Positions 1 to 7,837 of a stretch of 37,871 bases of DNA are shown here, piece by piece. The notes below the pieces were generated by a model that was not told where the DNA came from, did no database searches, and was given only the letters and a program-made list of their open reading frames with translations. This stretch comes from Planctomycetota bacterium (lineage in GTDB: Bacteria > Planctomycetota > Planctomycetia > Gemmatales > Gemmataceae). Every line of letters begins with the position of its first letter. Positions within the stretch are counted from its first letter, which is position 1. The position numbers and the translations under genes are program-made. The DNA is taken from the NCBI GenBank assembly GCA_016195405.1, contig JACPZP010000134.1, forward strand, positions 1 to 37,871, written 5' to 3'.

Positions 1-66
1 CCGTTCGACCGCCTCAACGGCGCGCAGGCGAACCTCCTCTGTGGAGTAAGGTCTTCCATGACTCAT
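1..66 (-). CDS. IS630-like transposase, N-terminal fragment (runs off the window)
   Basis: An open frame starts at ATG 66 on the minus strand and runs without a stop through the window edge (22 codons). The peptide begins MSHGRPYSTEEVRLRAVEAV. This resembles the N-terminus of IS630-family transposases, where a short basic-aromatic start (RPYS) leads into the first helix of a helix-turn-helix that binds the terminal repeat. A second ATG in the same frame sits at 57-59. Only the beginning is present, so the DDE catalytic domain and the far inverted repeat cannot be checked, and I could not place the near terminal repeat in 67-251. It could instead be another small helix-turn-helix protein. Confidence 0.45.
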   Translation of the reverse strand, partial: MSHGRPYSTEEVRLRAVEAVER

Positions 67-251
67 GGGCTGCGATATTCATAAACTCCTGACCAACATG
101 TCAACGCCAATATGTGACAGATTTATTGCGACGAGCCATACGCGTCGTTCGCGTTGAATCAGACGTCGCCAACACTATCGCAAAAATAAATGCGGACCTG
201 CTGGGCCAGCTGGCACGGGGGTAGAGCTTTCATGACGGGTTGGAGATTGCG

Positions 252-1682
252 ATGAGCAGTATGTCCACGCGCCGGCGCTTTTTTGGCCATGCTGGTCTCG
301 GCGGCGTCGCGCTTGCGTGGCTTCTCCACCAAGACCAGCCCGCCCAATGCCAGGAGCCGCGTCGCGGCCTTCCCGATTTGCCGCACTTCACGCCGCGCGC
401 GAAGCGCGTCATCTATCTCTTCCAATCCGGCGCTCCGTCGCAGATGGACCTGTTCGATTACAAGCCACGCTTGACCGGCCTGCGCGGCACGGAACTGCCG
501 GCTTCCGTTCGCCAGAATCAACGGCTGACGGCAATGACCGCGACGCAGGAGAGCTTCCCGGTGGCGCCGTCGCACTTTCGCTTCCGGCAACACGGCAGGG
601 CAGGGGCGTGGGTCAGCGAGTTGTTGCCGCACATCGGCAGCATCGCCGACGAATTGTGTTTCATTAAGACGATGCGCACGGAGGCGATCAACCACGACCC
701 GGCGATCACCTTCTTTCAGTCCGGAGCGCAACTCGCGGGCCGGCCGAGCATGGGAGCGTGGATTTCCTATGGCTTGGGCAGCGAGAGCCGCGATCTGCCG
801 GCGTTTGTCGTGCTGGTCTCGCAAGGAACAGGCAATCCCGCCGATCAGCCGCTCTACGATCGCCTGTGGGGCAGCGGCTTCTTGCCGTCGCGCTTTCAAG
901 GCGTCAAGTTCCGCTCGGTCGGCGATCCGGTCTTGTACCTGTCGAATCCCGACGGCATCGACAATGCGACGCGCCGCCGCATCCTCGACGATCTCGGCCG
1001 GCTCAATCAGATGCGCCTCGACGAAACCGGCGACCCGGAAATCGCCACCCGCATCGCCCAATATGAGCTGGCCTTCCGCATGCAGAGCGCGGTGCCGGAA
1101 TTGACCGACATTAGCCGCGAGCCGCGCCACGTTCTCGACTTATATGGGCCCGAAGCACGCCGGCCTGGAACGTTCGCCGCCAACTGCCTGTTGGCCCGAC
1201 GTCAAGCCGAGCGTGGCGTCCGCTTCATCCAGCTTTTCCATCGCGGCTGGGACCAGCACACCAACCTGCCGAGGCAGATCGTCGGCCAATGCCGCGACAC
1301 GGATCAAGCGTCCGCGGCGCTAATCCTCGACCTTAAGCGCCGCGGCTTATTGGACGACACCTTGGTCGTCTGGGGCGGCGAATTCGGCCGGACCGTCTAT
1401 TGCCAGGGAACCTTGACCGCCGACAATTACGGCCGCGACCATCATCCGCGCTGCTTCACGATCTGGCTTGCCGGCGGCGGAGTCAAGCCGGGCTTCACGC
1501 ATGGGGCCACTGACGATTTTTCCTACAACATCGCGGAGAATCCGGTTCACGTTCACGATTTGCACGCCACCATGCTGCACCTCTTAGGCATCGACCACCG
1601 CCGGTTGACATTTCGATACCAAGGCCGCAATCATCGTCTCACCGACGTGCATGGAAATGTAGTTGATGAGATAATTGACTAG
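252..1682 (+). CDS. DUF1501 family exported protein
   Basis: This protein of about 476 residues belongs to the DUF1501 family, which is abundant in Planctomycetota and has an alkaline-phosphatase/sulfatase-like fold; its reaction is not established. The N-terminus has a Tat-like signal (TRRRFFGHAGLGGVALAWLL), so export is likely. Family hallmarks include YLFQSGAPSQMDLFDYKP near the start, HRGWDQHTNLP in the middle, and VWGGEFGRTV followed by GRDHHP and WLAGGGVKPG near the end. I chose ATG 252 because GGAG lies six bases upstream; an in-frame TTG at 240 and an ATG at 261 are alternatives. In this phylum DUF1501 genes usually follow a DUF1549/DUF1553 gene, but here only a transposase start lies upstream, pointing away. 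Confidence 0.88.
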   Translation: MSSMSTRRRFFGHAGLGGVALAWLLHQDQPAQCQEPRRGLPDLPHFTPRAKRVIYLFQSGAPSQMDLFDYKPRLTGLRGTELPASVRQNQRLTAMTATQESFPVAPSHFRFRQHGRAGAWVSELLPHIGSIADELCFIKTMRTEAINHDPAITFFQSGAQLAGRPSMGAWISYGLGSESRDLPAFVVLVSQGTGNPADQPLYDRLWGSGFLPSRFQGVKFRSVGDPVLYLSNPDGIDNATRRRILDDLGRLNQMRLDETGDPEIATRIAQYELAFRMQSAVPELTDISREPRHVLDLYGPEARRPGTFAANCLLARRQAERGVRFIQLFHRGWDQHTNLPRQIVGQCRDTDQASAALILDLKRRGLLDDTLVVWGGEFGRTVYCQGTLTADNYGRDHHPRCFTIWLAGGGVKPGFTHGATDDFSYNIAENPVHVHDLHATMLHLLGIDHRRLTFRYQGRNHRLTDVHGNVVDEIID

Positions 1683-1743
1683 TGGATTTGTGTCAACTTT
1701 GGTTAAAAGGCCACAATTGAAGCCACAGATGCGGGAGCTTGTC

Positions 1744-2214
1744 ATGGCAGAAAAGAAAGCCGGGAACAAAGACATGGTTGACACGTTATTAGCGCGCTTG
1801 AAGCCTGATATCCACGGATGGCACACCAGGATTCCCGCCGAAATGGGTCTTTTCTTTGGACTTCGGCTGGCCTTGAGTCTTGAGGTGCAAAGAACCCGCG
1901 AGCGGAATCCGCCGAAGCGCCTCAATGACAAGGAGAAGAAGCTAGCGCGGGCGATTCTTGAGAATCTGAACCCAATTCTCCGCGGAGCGGAGCGCAGGTT
2001 CAAGAAATACGCCAGGCGCGATCCGAATGCAAGCTCTGGCATCGACAAACCCGAAATCTGTATCGTTAGAGGTCTGATGGACGAGGAACATCCGGAGTAC
2101 TGGGCTCTCCGGTTCAGAAAGAAGGCCACGCACTGGGACAGCTACGACATTGGCTTTGGCGGAACTGAGCTAGAGGAGATCAGCATGTACAACGATTTGG
2201 AGTACGACGACTAG
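1744..2214 (+). CDS. Hypothetical protein
   Basis: I do not recognise this family. The 156-residue protein has no signal peptide or membrane segment, so it is probably cytoplasmic. It is rich in Lys/Arg in the first two thirds (KRLNDKEKKLARAILENL, RRFKKYARRDP) and strongly acidic at the end (GGTELEEISMYNDLEYDD). ATG 1744 was chosen because GGGAG lies six bases upstream; the frame stays open back to a TTG at 1675 inside the previous gene, but that has no supporting site. The acidic, aromatic C-terminus recalls some small immunity or SMI1-like proteins, but that is only an impression and I assign no function. It lies 61 bases after the DUF1501 gene and 42 bases before the next gene on the same strand. 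Confidence 0.6.
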   Translation: MAEKKAGNKDMVDTLLARLKPDIHGWHTRIPAEMGLFFGLRLALSLEVQRTRERNPPKRLNDKEKKLARAILENLNPILRGAERRFKKYARRDPNASSGIDKPEICIVRGLMDEEHPEYWALRFRKKATHWDSYDIGFGGTELEEISMYNDLEYDD

Positions 2215-2256
2215 CCTCACAGTAAGACTTCTCAAACTTGGAAAAGGGAGGATGCC

Positions 2257-3678
2257 ATGCGCACATCAGCATACTTGGCCGCTCTTGTCCTTGTCCTATC
2301 GTGGTTCCTTTTTCTCGAAACCAAGGCTAACAGTCGAACTGGCGACGATCCGCGCACCTTCGCCTCGCCCGAAGATGCCCGCAAATCGCCGCCGGAAAAG
2401 CTCGCCTACGTCGTGGGCTTGTACGCGGGCACGGGTCTTGAGAAGCCCGACTATCTGGCCACCATCGACCTCGATCCCGATTCGAAAACCTATTCGCAGG
2501 TTATCCACCGCCTCAAGATGCCCAAGATCGGCGATGAATTGCATCATTTCGGTTGGAACGCGTGCGGCAGTTGCCACGGCATGGCGGCACGTCGCTATCT
2601 GATCATCCCGGGGTTCGCATCGAGCCGCATTTACATCGTGGACACGATCGACCCGCGCGCGCCCAAGCTGCACAAGGTGATCGAGCCTGAAGTGATCATT
2701 CGAACCGCGAAGCTGACCGCGCCACACACCGTCCATTGTCTCAAAGACGGCAACATCATGATCTCGATGCTCGGTGACGAGAAAGGCAACGGTCCGGGCG
2801 GCTTTATGCTCCTCAATGATAAGTTCGAGATCGCCGGCCATTGGGAGAAGAGCCGAGAGGGAATGAACTTCAACTACGACTTCTGGTATCAGCCGCGCTT
2901 GAATGTGATGGTCAGCAGCGAATGGGCGGCGCCCAACACGTTCCGCGCCGGCTTCAAGCTCGAGGACGTCAAAGCCGGCAAATACGGTCACCGTGTGCAC
3001 TTCTGGGACTGGAAGGCGCGCAAAATTGAGAAGAGCATCGATCTGGGCGATCAGGGGCTGATCCCGCTCGAAGTTCGATTCCATCACAAACCCGACAGCG
3101 CCCACGGATTCGTGGGCGCGGCCCTGTCGAGCACCATGTGGCACTGGCATAAGACGGGGGGCGATTGGAAGGCGGACACGGTGATTGAAGTGGCGTCGCA
3201 GAAGGTGAAGGGCTGGGACATCCCCGTTCCCGGACTCATCACCGACCTCGTGCTGTCGATGGACGATCGCTGGCTCTACTTCTCCAATTGGCTGCACGGC
3301 GACATCCGGCAATATGACGTGAGCGACCCGGCCAAGCCCAAGCTTACGGCTCAGGTTTGGATAGGAGGCGTCATGGGCAAAGCGGACAAGATACGCGGCA
3401 AGACGCTCGCCGGCGGCCCGCAAATGCTCCAGCTCAGCCTCGACGGCAAACGGCTTTACGTCACCAACTCGCTCTACAGCTCTTGGGACAACCAGTTCTA
3501 TCCGAACATGGCGAAGGAAGGCTCTTACATGCTTGCCGTTGACTGCGACACCACGAAAGGCGGCATGACCGTCAACGACCGCTTCCTCGTCGATTTCGGC
3601 CTCGAGCCCGACGGTCCGGCGCGAGCCCACGAGATGCGCTTCCCGAACGGAGATTCGACGTCGGATATTTGGGAATAG
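2257..3678 (+). CDS. Selenium-binding protein (SBP56) / methanethiol oxidase homologue
   Basis: The 473-residue protein matches the SBP56 family along its full length. Proven bacterial members (MtoX) oxidise methanethiol to formaldehyde, hydrogen sulfide and hydrogen peroxide using copper. Conserved blocks are GWNACGSCHG (Cys103, Cys106, His107), RIYIVDTIDPRAPKLHKVIE, TVHCL (His160), NYDFWYQPRLNVMVSSEWA, YFSNWLHGDIRQYDVSDP, GGPQMLQLSLDGKRLYVTNS and the terminal SDIWE. Residues 1-24 form a signal peptide, so it acts outside the cytoplasm, as in periplasmic MtoX. GGGAGG sits five bases before ATG 2257. The copper-maturation genes (SCO1-like, MauG-like) that accompany mtoX in some proteobacteria are not in this window. 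The next gene starts seven bases later, suggesting one transcript. Family is near certain; substrate is inferred. Confidence 0.9.
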   Translation: MRTSAYLAALVLVLSWFLFLETKANSRTGDDPRTFASPEDARKSPPEKLAYVVGLYAGTGLEKPDYLATIDLDPDSKTYSQVIHRLKMPKIGDELHHFGWNACGSCHGMAARRYLIIPGFASSRIYIVDTIDPRAPKLHKVIEPEVIIRTAKLTAPHTVHCLKDGNIMISMLGDEKGNGPGGFMLLNDKFEIAGHWEKSREGMNFNYDFWYQPRLNVMVSSEWAAPNTFRAGFKLEDVKAGKYGHRVHFWDWKARKIEKSIDLGDQGLIPLEVRFHHKPDSAHGFVGAALSSTMWHWHKTGGDWKADTVIEVASQKVKGWDIPVPGLITDLVLSMDDRWLYFSNWLHGDIRQYDVSDPAKPKLTAQVWIGGVMGKADKIRGKTLAGGPQMLQLSLDGKRLYVTNSLYSSWDNQFYPNMAKEGSYMLAVDCDTTKGGMTVNDRFLVDFGLEPDGPARAHEMRFPNGDSTSDIWE

Positions 3679-3685
3679 CACCCCG

Positions 3686-4762
3686 ATGGCAAGCAAGAAA
3701 GTCCATCTTGGCTTCCTGGGCGCCGGCTGGTGGGCGACGGCCAACCACATGCCGATCCTGACGGCGCGCGATGACGTGGAATTGACCGCTGTCTGCCGTC
3801 TAGGACGCAAAGAACTCGAACAGGTCAAAGAAAAGTTCGGCTTCCGTTTCGCCACCGAAGACGCGGCGGAATTGGTCAATTATCCCGACCTCGACGCCGT
3901 CGTCGTTTCCTCGCCGCACACCTTGCACTTTGAACATGCCCGGCTTGCCCTGGAGCGCGGCTTGCACGTGATGTGCGAGAAGCCGATGTGTACACGGGCC
4001 GACCATGCCCGCGAACTCGTGCGCCTCGCAAACGAGAAACGGCTGCACCTACTCGTACCCTACGGATGGCACTACAAGCCGTTCATCCAGGAAGCCAAGA
4101 AATGGCTCGACGACGGTGCGATCGGAACCGTTCAGTACGCGCTGTGCCACATGGCGTCGCCGATTCGCGACCTCTTGCAGCATGGCCATTTTCAGGCGGA
4201 CAAAGTTTCCGGCCAGGCGAGCGATCTCATGTTCTCGCCCGATCCCAAAACGTGGTGCGACCCGCAGATCGCTGGAGGCGGCTACGGACACGCGCAGCTT
4301 TCACATTCCACCGGCATGCTGTTCTGGCTGACCGGCCTGATCCCCGAGTCAGTGTTCGCCATGATGTCCGCGCCCGGCGCCAAGGTCGATCTCTACGACG
4401 CCTTGGCCGTGCGATTTGAGGGCGGTGCTATCGGCACGATCTCGGGCGCTGGGACGGTGCCGCCCTTGGGCGCCGCCCAGTATCAAGTGGACTTGCGCAT
4501 CTTCGGCACGGAAGGCTTGCTGATGCTCGATTGCGAACGCGCCCGCCTGGAGTTGAAACGGCACGATGGCCGGCAAGAGCAGTGGGAATTGGCGGCCGAT
4601 GCGGGCAACTACAGCTGCGACGGGCCGCCTCACAACTTCGTCGATTTGGTGCTGGGAATGACGAACGTAAACTGGTCGCCGGGCGAAGCGGCGATGCGCT
4701 CGGTGTGCCTCTTGGATGCGGCGTATCGGTCGGCGCAATCGGGGAAACTCGAGATGGTCTAA
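3686..4762 (+). CDS. Gfo/Idh/MocA family NAD(P)-dependent oxidoreductase
   Basis: The 358-residue protein has an N-terminal Rossmann fold (HLGFLGAGWWATANHMPIL, residues about 6-24). It also has the family motif around the nicotinamide, HVMCEKPMCT at about 93-102, whose EKP lysine is catalytic in relatives. The C-terminal alpha/beta domain supplies the substrate site (GGGYGHAQLSHSTGM and the surrounding strands). Members oxidise or reduce sugars, inositols and related polyols; the substrate cannot be read from the sequence. There is no signal peptide, so it is cytoplasmic unless exported by a partner. The start is seven bases after the stop of the SBP56-like gene and lacks a clear ribosome-binding site, which fits translational coupling. 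Two strong hairpins follow the stop. Confidence 0.88.
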   Translation: MASKKVHLGFLGAGWWATANHMPILTARDDVELTAVCRLGRKELEQVKEKFGFRFATEDAAELVNYPDLDAVVVSSPHTLHFEHARLALERGLHVMCEKPMCTRADHARELVRLANEKRLHLLVPYGWHYKPFIQEAKKWLDDGAIGTVQYALCHMASPIRDLLQHGHFQADKVSGQASDLMFSPDPKTWCDPQIAGGGYGHAQLSHSTGMLFWLTGLIPESVFAMMSAPGAKVDLYDALAVRFEGGAIGTISGAGTVPPLGAAQYQVDLRIFGTEGLLMLDCERARLELKRHDGRQEQWELAADAGNYSCDGPPHNFVDLVLGMTNVNWSPGEAAMRSVCLLDAAYRSAQSGKLEMV

Positions 4763-4773
4763 GTCGCGCTAAC

Positions 4774-4829
4774 GTAGGACGGTTTTGCAAACCGTCCGGT
4801 CGAACGGACGGATTTCAAATCCGTCCTAC
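4774..4829. repeat. Paired palindromes between convergent genes (REP-like)
   Basis: Two adjacent 21-base hairpins lie at 4777-4797 (stem GGACGGTTT, loop TGC) and 4806-4826 (stem GGACGGATTT, loop C). The whole block is bounded by GTAGGACGG on the left and CCGTCCTAC on the right, so the two units are also inverted copies of each other. It separates the oxidoreductase gene (+) from rpmA (-), whose stop is nine bases away, and could end transcription from both sides, although there is no T-run. A similar palindrome at 5117-5135 lies on the other side of rpmA, which suggests a dispersed repeat family rather than a dedicated terminator. Confidence 0.75.
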
Positions 4830-4837
4830 TAGCGGAG

Positions 4838-5083
4838 TCAACTCGATACCACGTTTACGCGTTTGCCGCCGCGGTCGAACTGGACGACGCCTTCGGCGAG
4901 CGCGAAAAGGGTGTCATCCTTGCCGCGGCCGACGTTGAGTCCGGGCAAGAACTTCGTGCCGCGCTGGCGCACGATAATGCCACCCGTCCTGATCTGGTGT
5001 CCGCCGAATACTTTGATCCCCAACCGCTGGGCGTGCGAATCACGACCGTTGCGGCTGGAGCCTTGACCTTTCTTATGAGCCAT
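4838..5083 (-). CDS. rpmA: 50S ribosomal protein L27
   Basis: The 81-residue protein is a full-length bL27. It opens with the invariant MAHKKGQGSSRNGRDS and continues QRLGIKVFGG, then GGIIVRQRGTKFLPG and FALAEGVVQF. L27 sits at the 50S peptidyl-transferase centre, where its flexible N-terminus reaches the tRNA acceptor ends. There is no N-terminal extension of the kind cleaved by Prp protease in Firmicutes. In most bacteria rpmA directly follows rplU (L21); here the upstream neighbour is a secreted protein of unknown function and rplU is not in the window. The gene is enclosed by related palindromic repeats at 4774-4829 and 5117-5135. Confidence 0.97.
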   Translation of the reverse strand: MAHKKGQGSSRNGRDSHAQRLGIKVFGGHQIRTGGIIVRQRGTKFLPGLNVGRGKDDTLFALAEGVVQFDRGGKRVNVVSS

Positions 5084-5116
5084 TGCTGCGACTCCCGGAT
5101 GTGTCTCACCCTATGG

Positions 5117-5135
5117 AGCCGGATTGCAAATCCGG
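5117..5135. repeat. Small palindrome upstream of rpmA (same family as 4774-4829)
   Basis: The 19-base unit GCCGGATTGCAAATCCGGC folds into an eight-base hairpin and is followed by CTAC. It shares the core GG(A/C)CGGATT..AAATCCG(T/G)CCTAC with the pair beyond the other end of rpmA. It lies between the start of rpmA and the stop of the next minus-strand gene, so it would be in the rpmA leader if the two are co-transcribed. Confidence 0.6.
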
Positions 5136-5192
5136 CCTACTCTGGCAAAGCGAGTATTCTAGGTCCGCCAGACACGATCGGAAACTATCCCG

Positions 5193-5957
5193 TTACTTTT
5201 CGTCCTTTTTCCGCGCCGCGGCTCGATAGATCCACTCCGCGGGGGGTGCGAAGCTGATGTCGCGGGAATCGACGGAAAAACGGTCTCCCTGCCGTTTGAA
5301 ATTGAGCTGCAGCGTTTTGTATCGCGTTATCGGCTGGCCACCCGGAGTCAAGGGATCGACCAGCACGAAGCCGTTCGAAAGGCCGCGGACGAAGATGCTG
5401 AAGCGCGAGGAATCCATGAGATCCTTGGCGTCGGCGTTACGCTGCTTGGGGTCGGCCGCGGAGGCGTCCCAGATCGCCACGCCGGTGATCTTTTGCGGAA
5501 ATGCCTGGTCGTCGGGCTTGGACGCTGGAATCGGATTCTTGCCGATGTTGACGGAGTTCTTGATTTCTTGATACCCAGTCGGGTCTTCGACTTTCTTGAT
5601 CGCCTCCTCGACGGTCGGAAGCACCTCGTCCGAATAGACCCCCGGATGATCGAGCGTCACCAACTCAAAATTCGGCACGAAGCGGTGCGGCTCGCCGGTG
5701 CGATTGACGACTTGATACCACATGTACCAAAAGATGCGCGTGCCGCGGCCGGGAACGTTCACCTTGATCAGACGCGGATCCTTGAAGCGGAAATCGAAGG
5801 CCCAAACGTCGCCCTTATCAAGAGCCGATGCTTGGGACTTAACCTCGCGCTCATTGAAGGACTGGCCGGGCGCTCGGGCGGGGAATAGGCACGTCAATAA
5901 GCCGGCGAGGAGAGCGAGGCCGACCAGATTCGAGCAACAACGCGAATACGCCTTCAT
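5193..5957 (-). CDS. Secreted hypothetical protein
   Basis: The 254-residue product starts at ATG 5957, where GGAGG lies six bases upstream; the frame stays open 147 bases further but without such a site. Residues 1-33 form a signal peptide (MKAYSRCC, then LVGLALLAGLLTCLF, ending near APGQS). Two cysteines stand before the hydrophobic core and none follows it, so it is probably a soluble exported protein rather than a lipoprotein. The mature part is mostly beta-like, with RIFWYMWYQVVNRTGEPHRF and a later GVAIWDASAADP and FSIFVRGLSNGFVLVDP. I recognise no catalytic motif. It resembles conserved planctomycete exported proteins of unknown function, but this is an impression. It may share a transcript with rpmA, 109 bases downstream. 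Confidence 0.72.
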   Translation of the reverse strand: MKAYSRCCSNLVGLALLAGLLTCLFPARAPGQSFNEREVKSQASALDKGDVWAFDFRFKDPRLIKVNVPGRGTRIFWYMWYQVVNRTGEPHRFVPNFELVTLDHPGVYSDEVLPTVEEAIKKVEDPTGYQEIKNSVNIGKNPIPASKPDDQAFPQKITGVAIWDASAADPKQRNADAKDLMDSSRFSIFVRGLSNGFVLVDPLTPGGQPITRYKTLQLNFKRQGDRFSVDSRDISFAPPAEWIYRAAARKKDEK

Positions 5958-6232
5958 GCCTGTCCTCCGGTGGCACCCACGTTTGAACCATGCCAGGAAT
6001 TCACTATAAGGGAGCGATTTTCGCGAATCAAGGCGAAGCGGACCCATCGCGACAAGTTGTGGCATCGGAGTCGGCAAGAGAGCGACTTTTGGCAATCGAG
6101 GCAAGCGTAGTCGGCGGCTTGTCGGCGTGGTTTCGTTCCATAAATCAGTAGTACATCCGTTCAGATTCGCGGATGATCCATTTCGTCAACATGTCCCGCG
6201 CCGCATGGCCTTAGTCGCACGGTTCAAGCCGC

Positions 6233-7321
6233 ATGGTCCAAATCCTCAGTTGGCCTGGAGATGATCGGCTCGAATCGCTTGGCCATGCCCTCATCCAACT
6301 CCGACAAGGTCGTTTGGTGATCGTTCCTACCGAAGTTGGTTATGAGTGCGTCGCCAACGCGCTCGACGCCGGCGCGGTTTCTTCGCTCAAGAACCTTGCG
6401 GGGCCCGCTGAGTTCCTGGCAGTAACCCTTGGCAATCCGCATGAGATCTTCGACTGGTTGCCGTTCTTTCGCGGCGTCGGCCCGCGGTTGGTGCGGCGTT
6501 TTTGGCCCGGGCCATTGATTGTATTCGGAGACGCTAGCGCGCCGTCGAGCCTTACGCGACGCCTGCCCCCAGGCGTTCTGGATTGCTTGGCGACGGACCA
6601 TGCGCTTGGCTTTCGCTTGCCGAAACATGCCGCCCTTCACGATTTGAAACTGCACATTGAACTGCCGCTGGCAACGGCGCCTTGCCCAGGAAATGATCCC
6701 AATCAATGGATTGAAAGCTTGGGCGACAGACTTGGAGTGGTATTCACGAATGCCTTTCCAACCGCGGCTCGACCACTTACCGTGGTACACACGAACGGCA
6801 AACGTTGGCATTTGCTGCGGGCGGGCGCGATTTCAGAAAACGAGATCAAAGCAGCCGCGGCCTGTCACATTGTTTTCGTTTGCACCGGAAACACCTGCCG
6901 CAGCCCAATTGCGGAAGCGCTGTGCAAGAAGATGCTGGCCCAACGGCTAGGAATCAAGCCAAACGATTTGGGCGAAAATGGCTTCGAAGTTGCATCCGCT
7001 GGACTGGCGGCCGTAGAAGGCAGCGAGGCTGCCGCGGAGGCCGCGGCGGTGGCTCAGGCCAGAGACGCGGACTTGAGCGGCCATCGGACGCGGCCGTTGA
7101 CCGCCGAGCTGCTGCTGGACGCCGATTTCTTGCTGACCATGACCTACAGCCACCTGCGCATGCTGCATGGCCTGAGGTTGGGGATCGAGCCGCGCCTAAT
7201 GTCGAGCCGAAACGAAGACATTGACGACCCCATGGGCGGAACGGCGGAGCATTATGATGCATGCGCGCGCCAGATCGAGGCGGAACTTGTAGAATTACTC
7301 CCGGAATTTATGGAAGGGTGA
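6233..7321 (+). CDS. Fusion: degenerate YrdC/Sua5-like domain + protein-arginine-phosphatase-like LMW-PTP domain
   Basis: The 362-residue protein joins two domains. Residues about 15-200 follow the YrdC/Sua5 pattern (GRLVIVPTEVGYE, FWPGPLIVF, LGFRLPKHA), the fold that makes threonylcarbamoyl-AMP for tRNA t6A. However, the KxR and SxN signatures that bind ATP and threonine are not recognisable (LKNLAGPAE and ATAPCPGND stand where they would be), so this half is probably inactive or altered. Residues about 211-360 are a low-molecular-weight phosphatase. CTGNTCRSP carries the nucleophile Cys217 and Arg223, and DDPMGG carries the general acid Asp332. Thr221 in the loop, together with TGNTCRSPxAE and the DPxGG ending, matches YwlE-type protein arginine phosphatases rather than tyrosine phosphatases. 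rpiB follows 39 bases later. No clear ribosome-binding site precedes ATG 6233. Confidence 0.85.
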   Translation: MVQILSWPGDDRLESLGHALIQLRQGRLVIVPTEVGYECVANALDAGAVSSLKNLAGPAEFLAVTLGNPHEIFDWLPFFRGVGPRLVRRFWPGPLIVFGDASAPSSLTRRLPPGVLDCLATDHALGFRLPKHAALHDLKLHIELPLATAPCPGNDPNQWIESLGDRLGVVFTNAFPTAARPLTVVHTNGKRWHLLRAGAISENEIKAAAACHIVFVCTGNTCRSPIAEALCKKMLAQRLGIKPNDLGENGFEVASAGLAAVEGSEAAAEAAAVAQARDADLSGHRTRPLTAELLLDADFLLTMTYSHLRMLHGLRLGIEPRLMSSRNEDIDDPMGGTAEHYDACARQIEAELVELLPEFMEG

Positions 7322-7360
7322 CAAACTCCGAGTCAATGAAAACTCGGAGGTTCGCGGGCA

Positions 7361-7816
7361 ATGAACATGAAAATCGCCATCGGCAGCGATCATCGCGGAT
7401 TCGACGCCAAGAGACGGTTGGTGGCCATCCTGCAACAGCTGGGCCATCAAGTCGACGACGTCGGCGCGCCCGGCCCGGAGAGCGTCGACTACCCCGATTA
7501 CGCCTACCAGGTTGCCACGCGCGTGAGCCGCGGTGAGGTCGAGCGCGGCATTCTGATTTGCGGCACCAGCATAGGCATGTGTATCGCCGCCAACAAGGTG
7601 AAAGGCGTGCGGGCCGCGCCTTGCCACGACAGCATCACCGCGGAAATGAGCCGCCGGCACAACGATGCCAACGTCCTTTGCCTTTCCGCCGACCTGTTGG
7701 GCGAGGGCCTGATCGACCGCATGGTCCGCATCTGGCTGGAAACCGATTTCGAAGGCGGCCGGCATGCGCGACGGGTGGAGAAGATTACGAAGATTGAGAA
7801 TCAACAGGCGCCTTAA
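7361..7816 (+). CDS. rpiB: Ribose-5-phosphate isomerase B
   Basis: The 151-residue protein is a complete RpiB/LacAB-family isomerase, which interconverts ribose-5-phosphate and ribulose-5-phosphate in the pentose phosphate pathway. The N-terminus KIAIGSDHRGFDAK is the phosphate-binding start; CGTSIGMCIAANK contains the catalytic base Cys67; RRHNDANVLCLSADLLG provides His100 and the conserved Asn. Its size matches the usual 140-155 residues. ATG 7361 and ATG 7367 are both possible starts. It follows the YrdC/phosphatase fusion on the same strand, an order that mirrors ywlC-ywlE-ywlF (Sua5, arginine phosphatase, RpiB) of Bacillus. Confidence 0.95.
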   Translation: MNMKIAIGSDHRGFDAKRRLVAILQQLGHQVDDVGAPGPESVDYPDYAYQVATRVSRGEVERGILICGTSIGMCIAANKVKGVRAAPCHDSITAEMSRRHNDANVLCLSADLLGEGLIDRMVRIWLETDFEGGRHARRVEKITKIENQQAP

Positions 7817-7832
7817 CGCTCGAAGCGTTTTG
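7815..7832 (+). terminator. Possible weak terminator after rpiB
   Basis: AACGCT, loop CGA, AGCGTT forms a six-base stem that starts inside the rpiB stop codon and is followed by TTGTTG. The stem is short and the T-run imperfect, and the next gene starts at 7838, so it may only reduce read-through. Confidence 0.35.
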
Positions 7833-7837
7833 TTGTA

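Noticed and set aside
2296..3879. Long open frame (527 codons) on the minus strand opposite the SBP56-like gene
   Set aside because: Antisense shadow; the plus-strand product matches SBP56 end to end.
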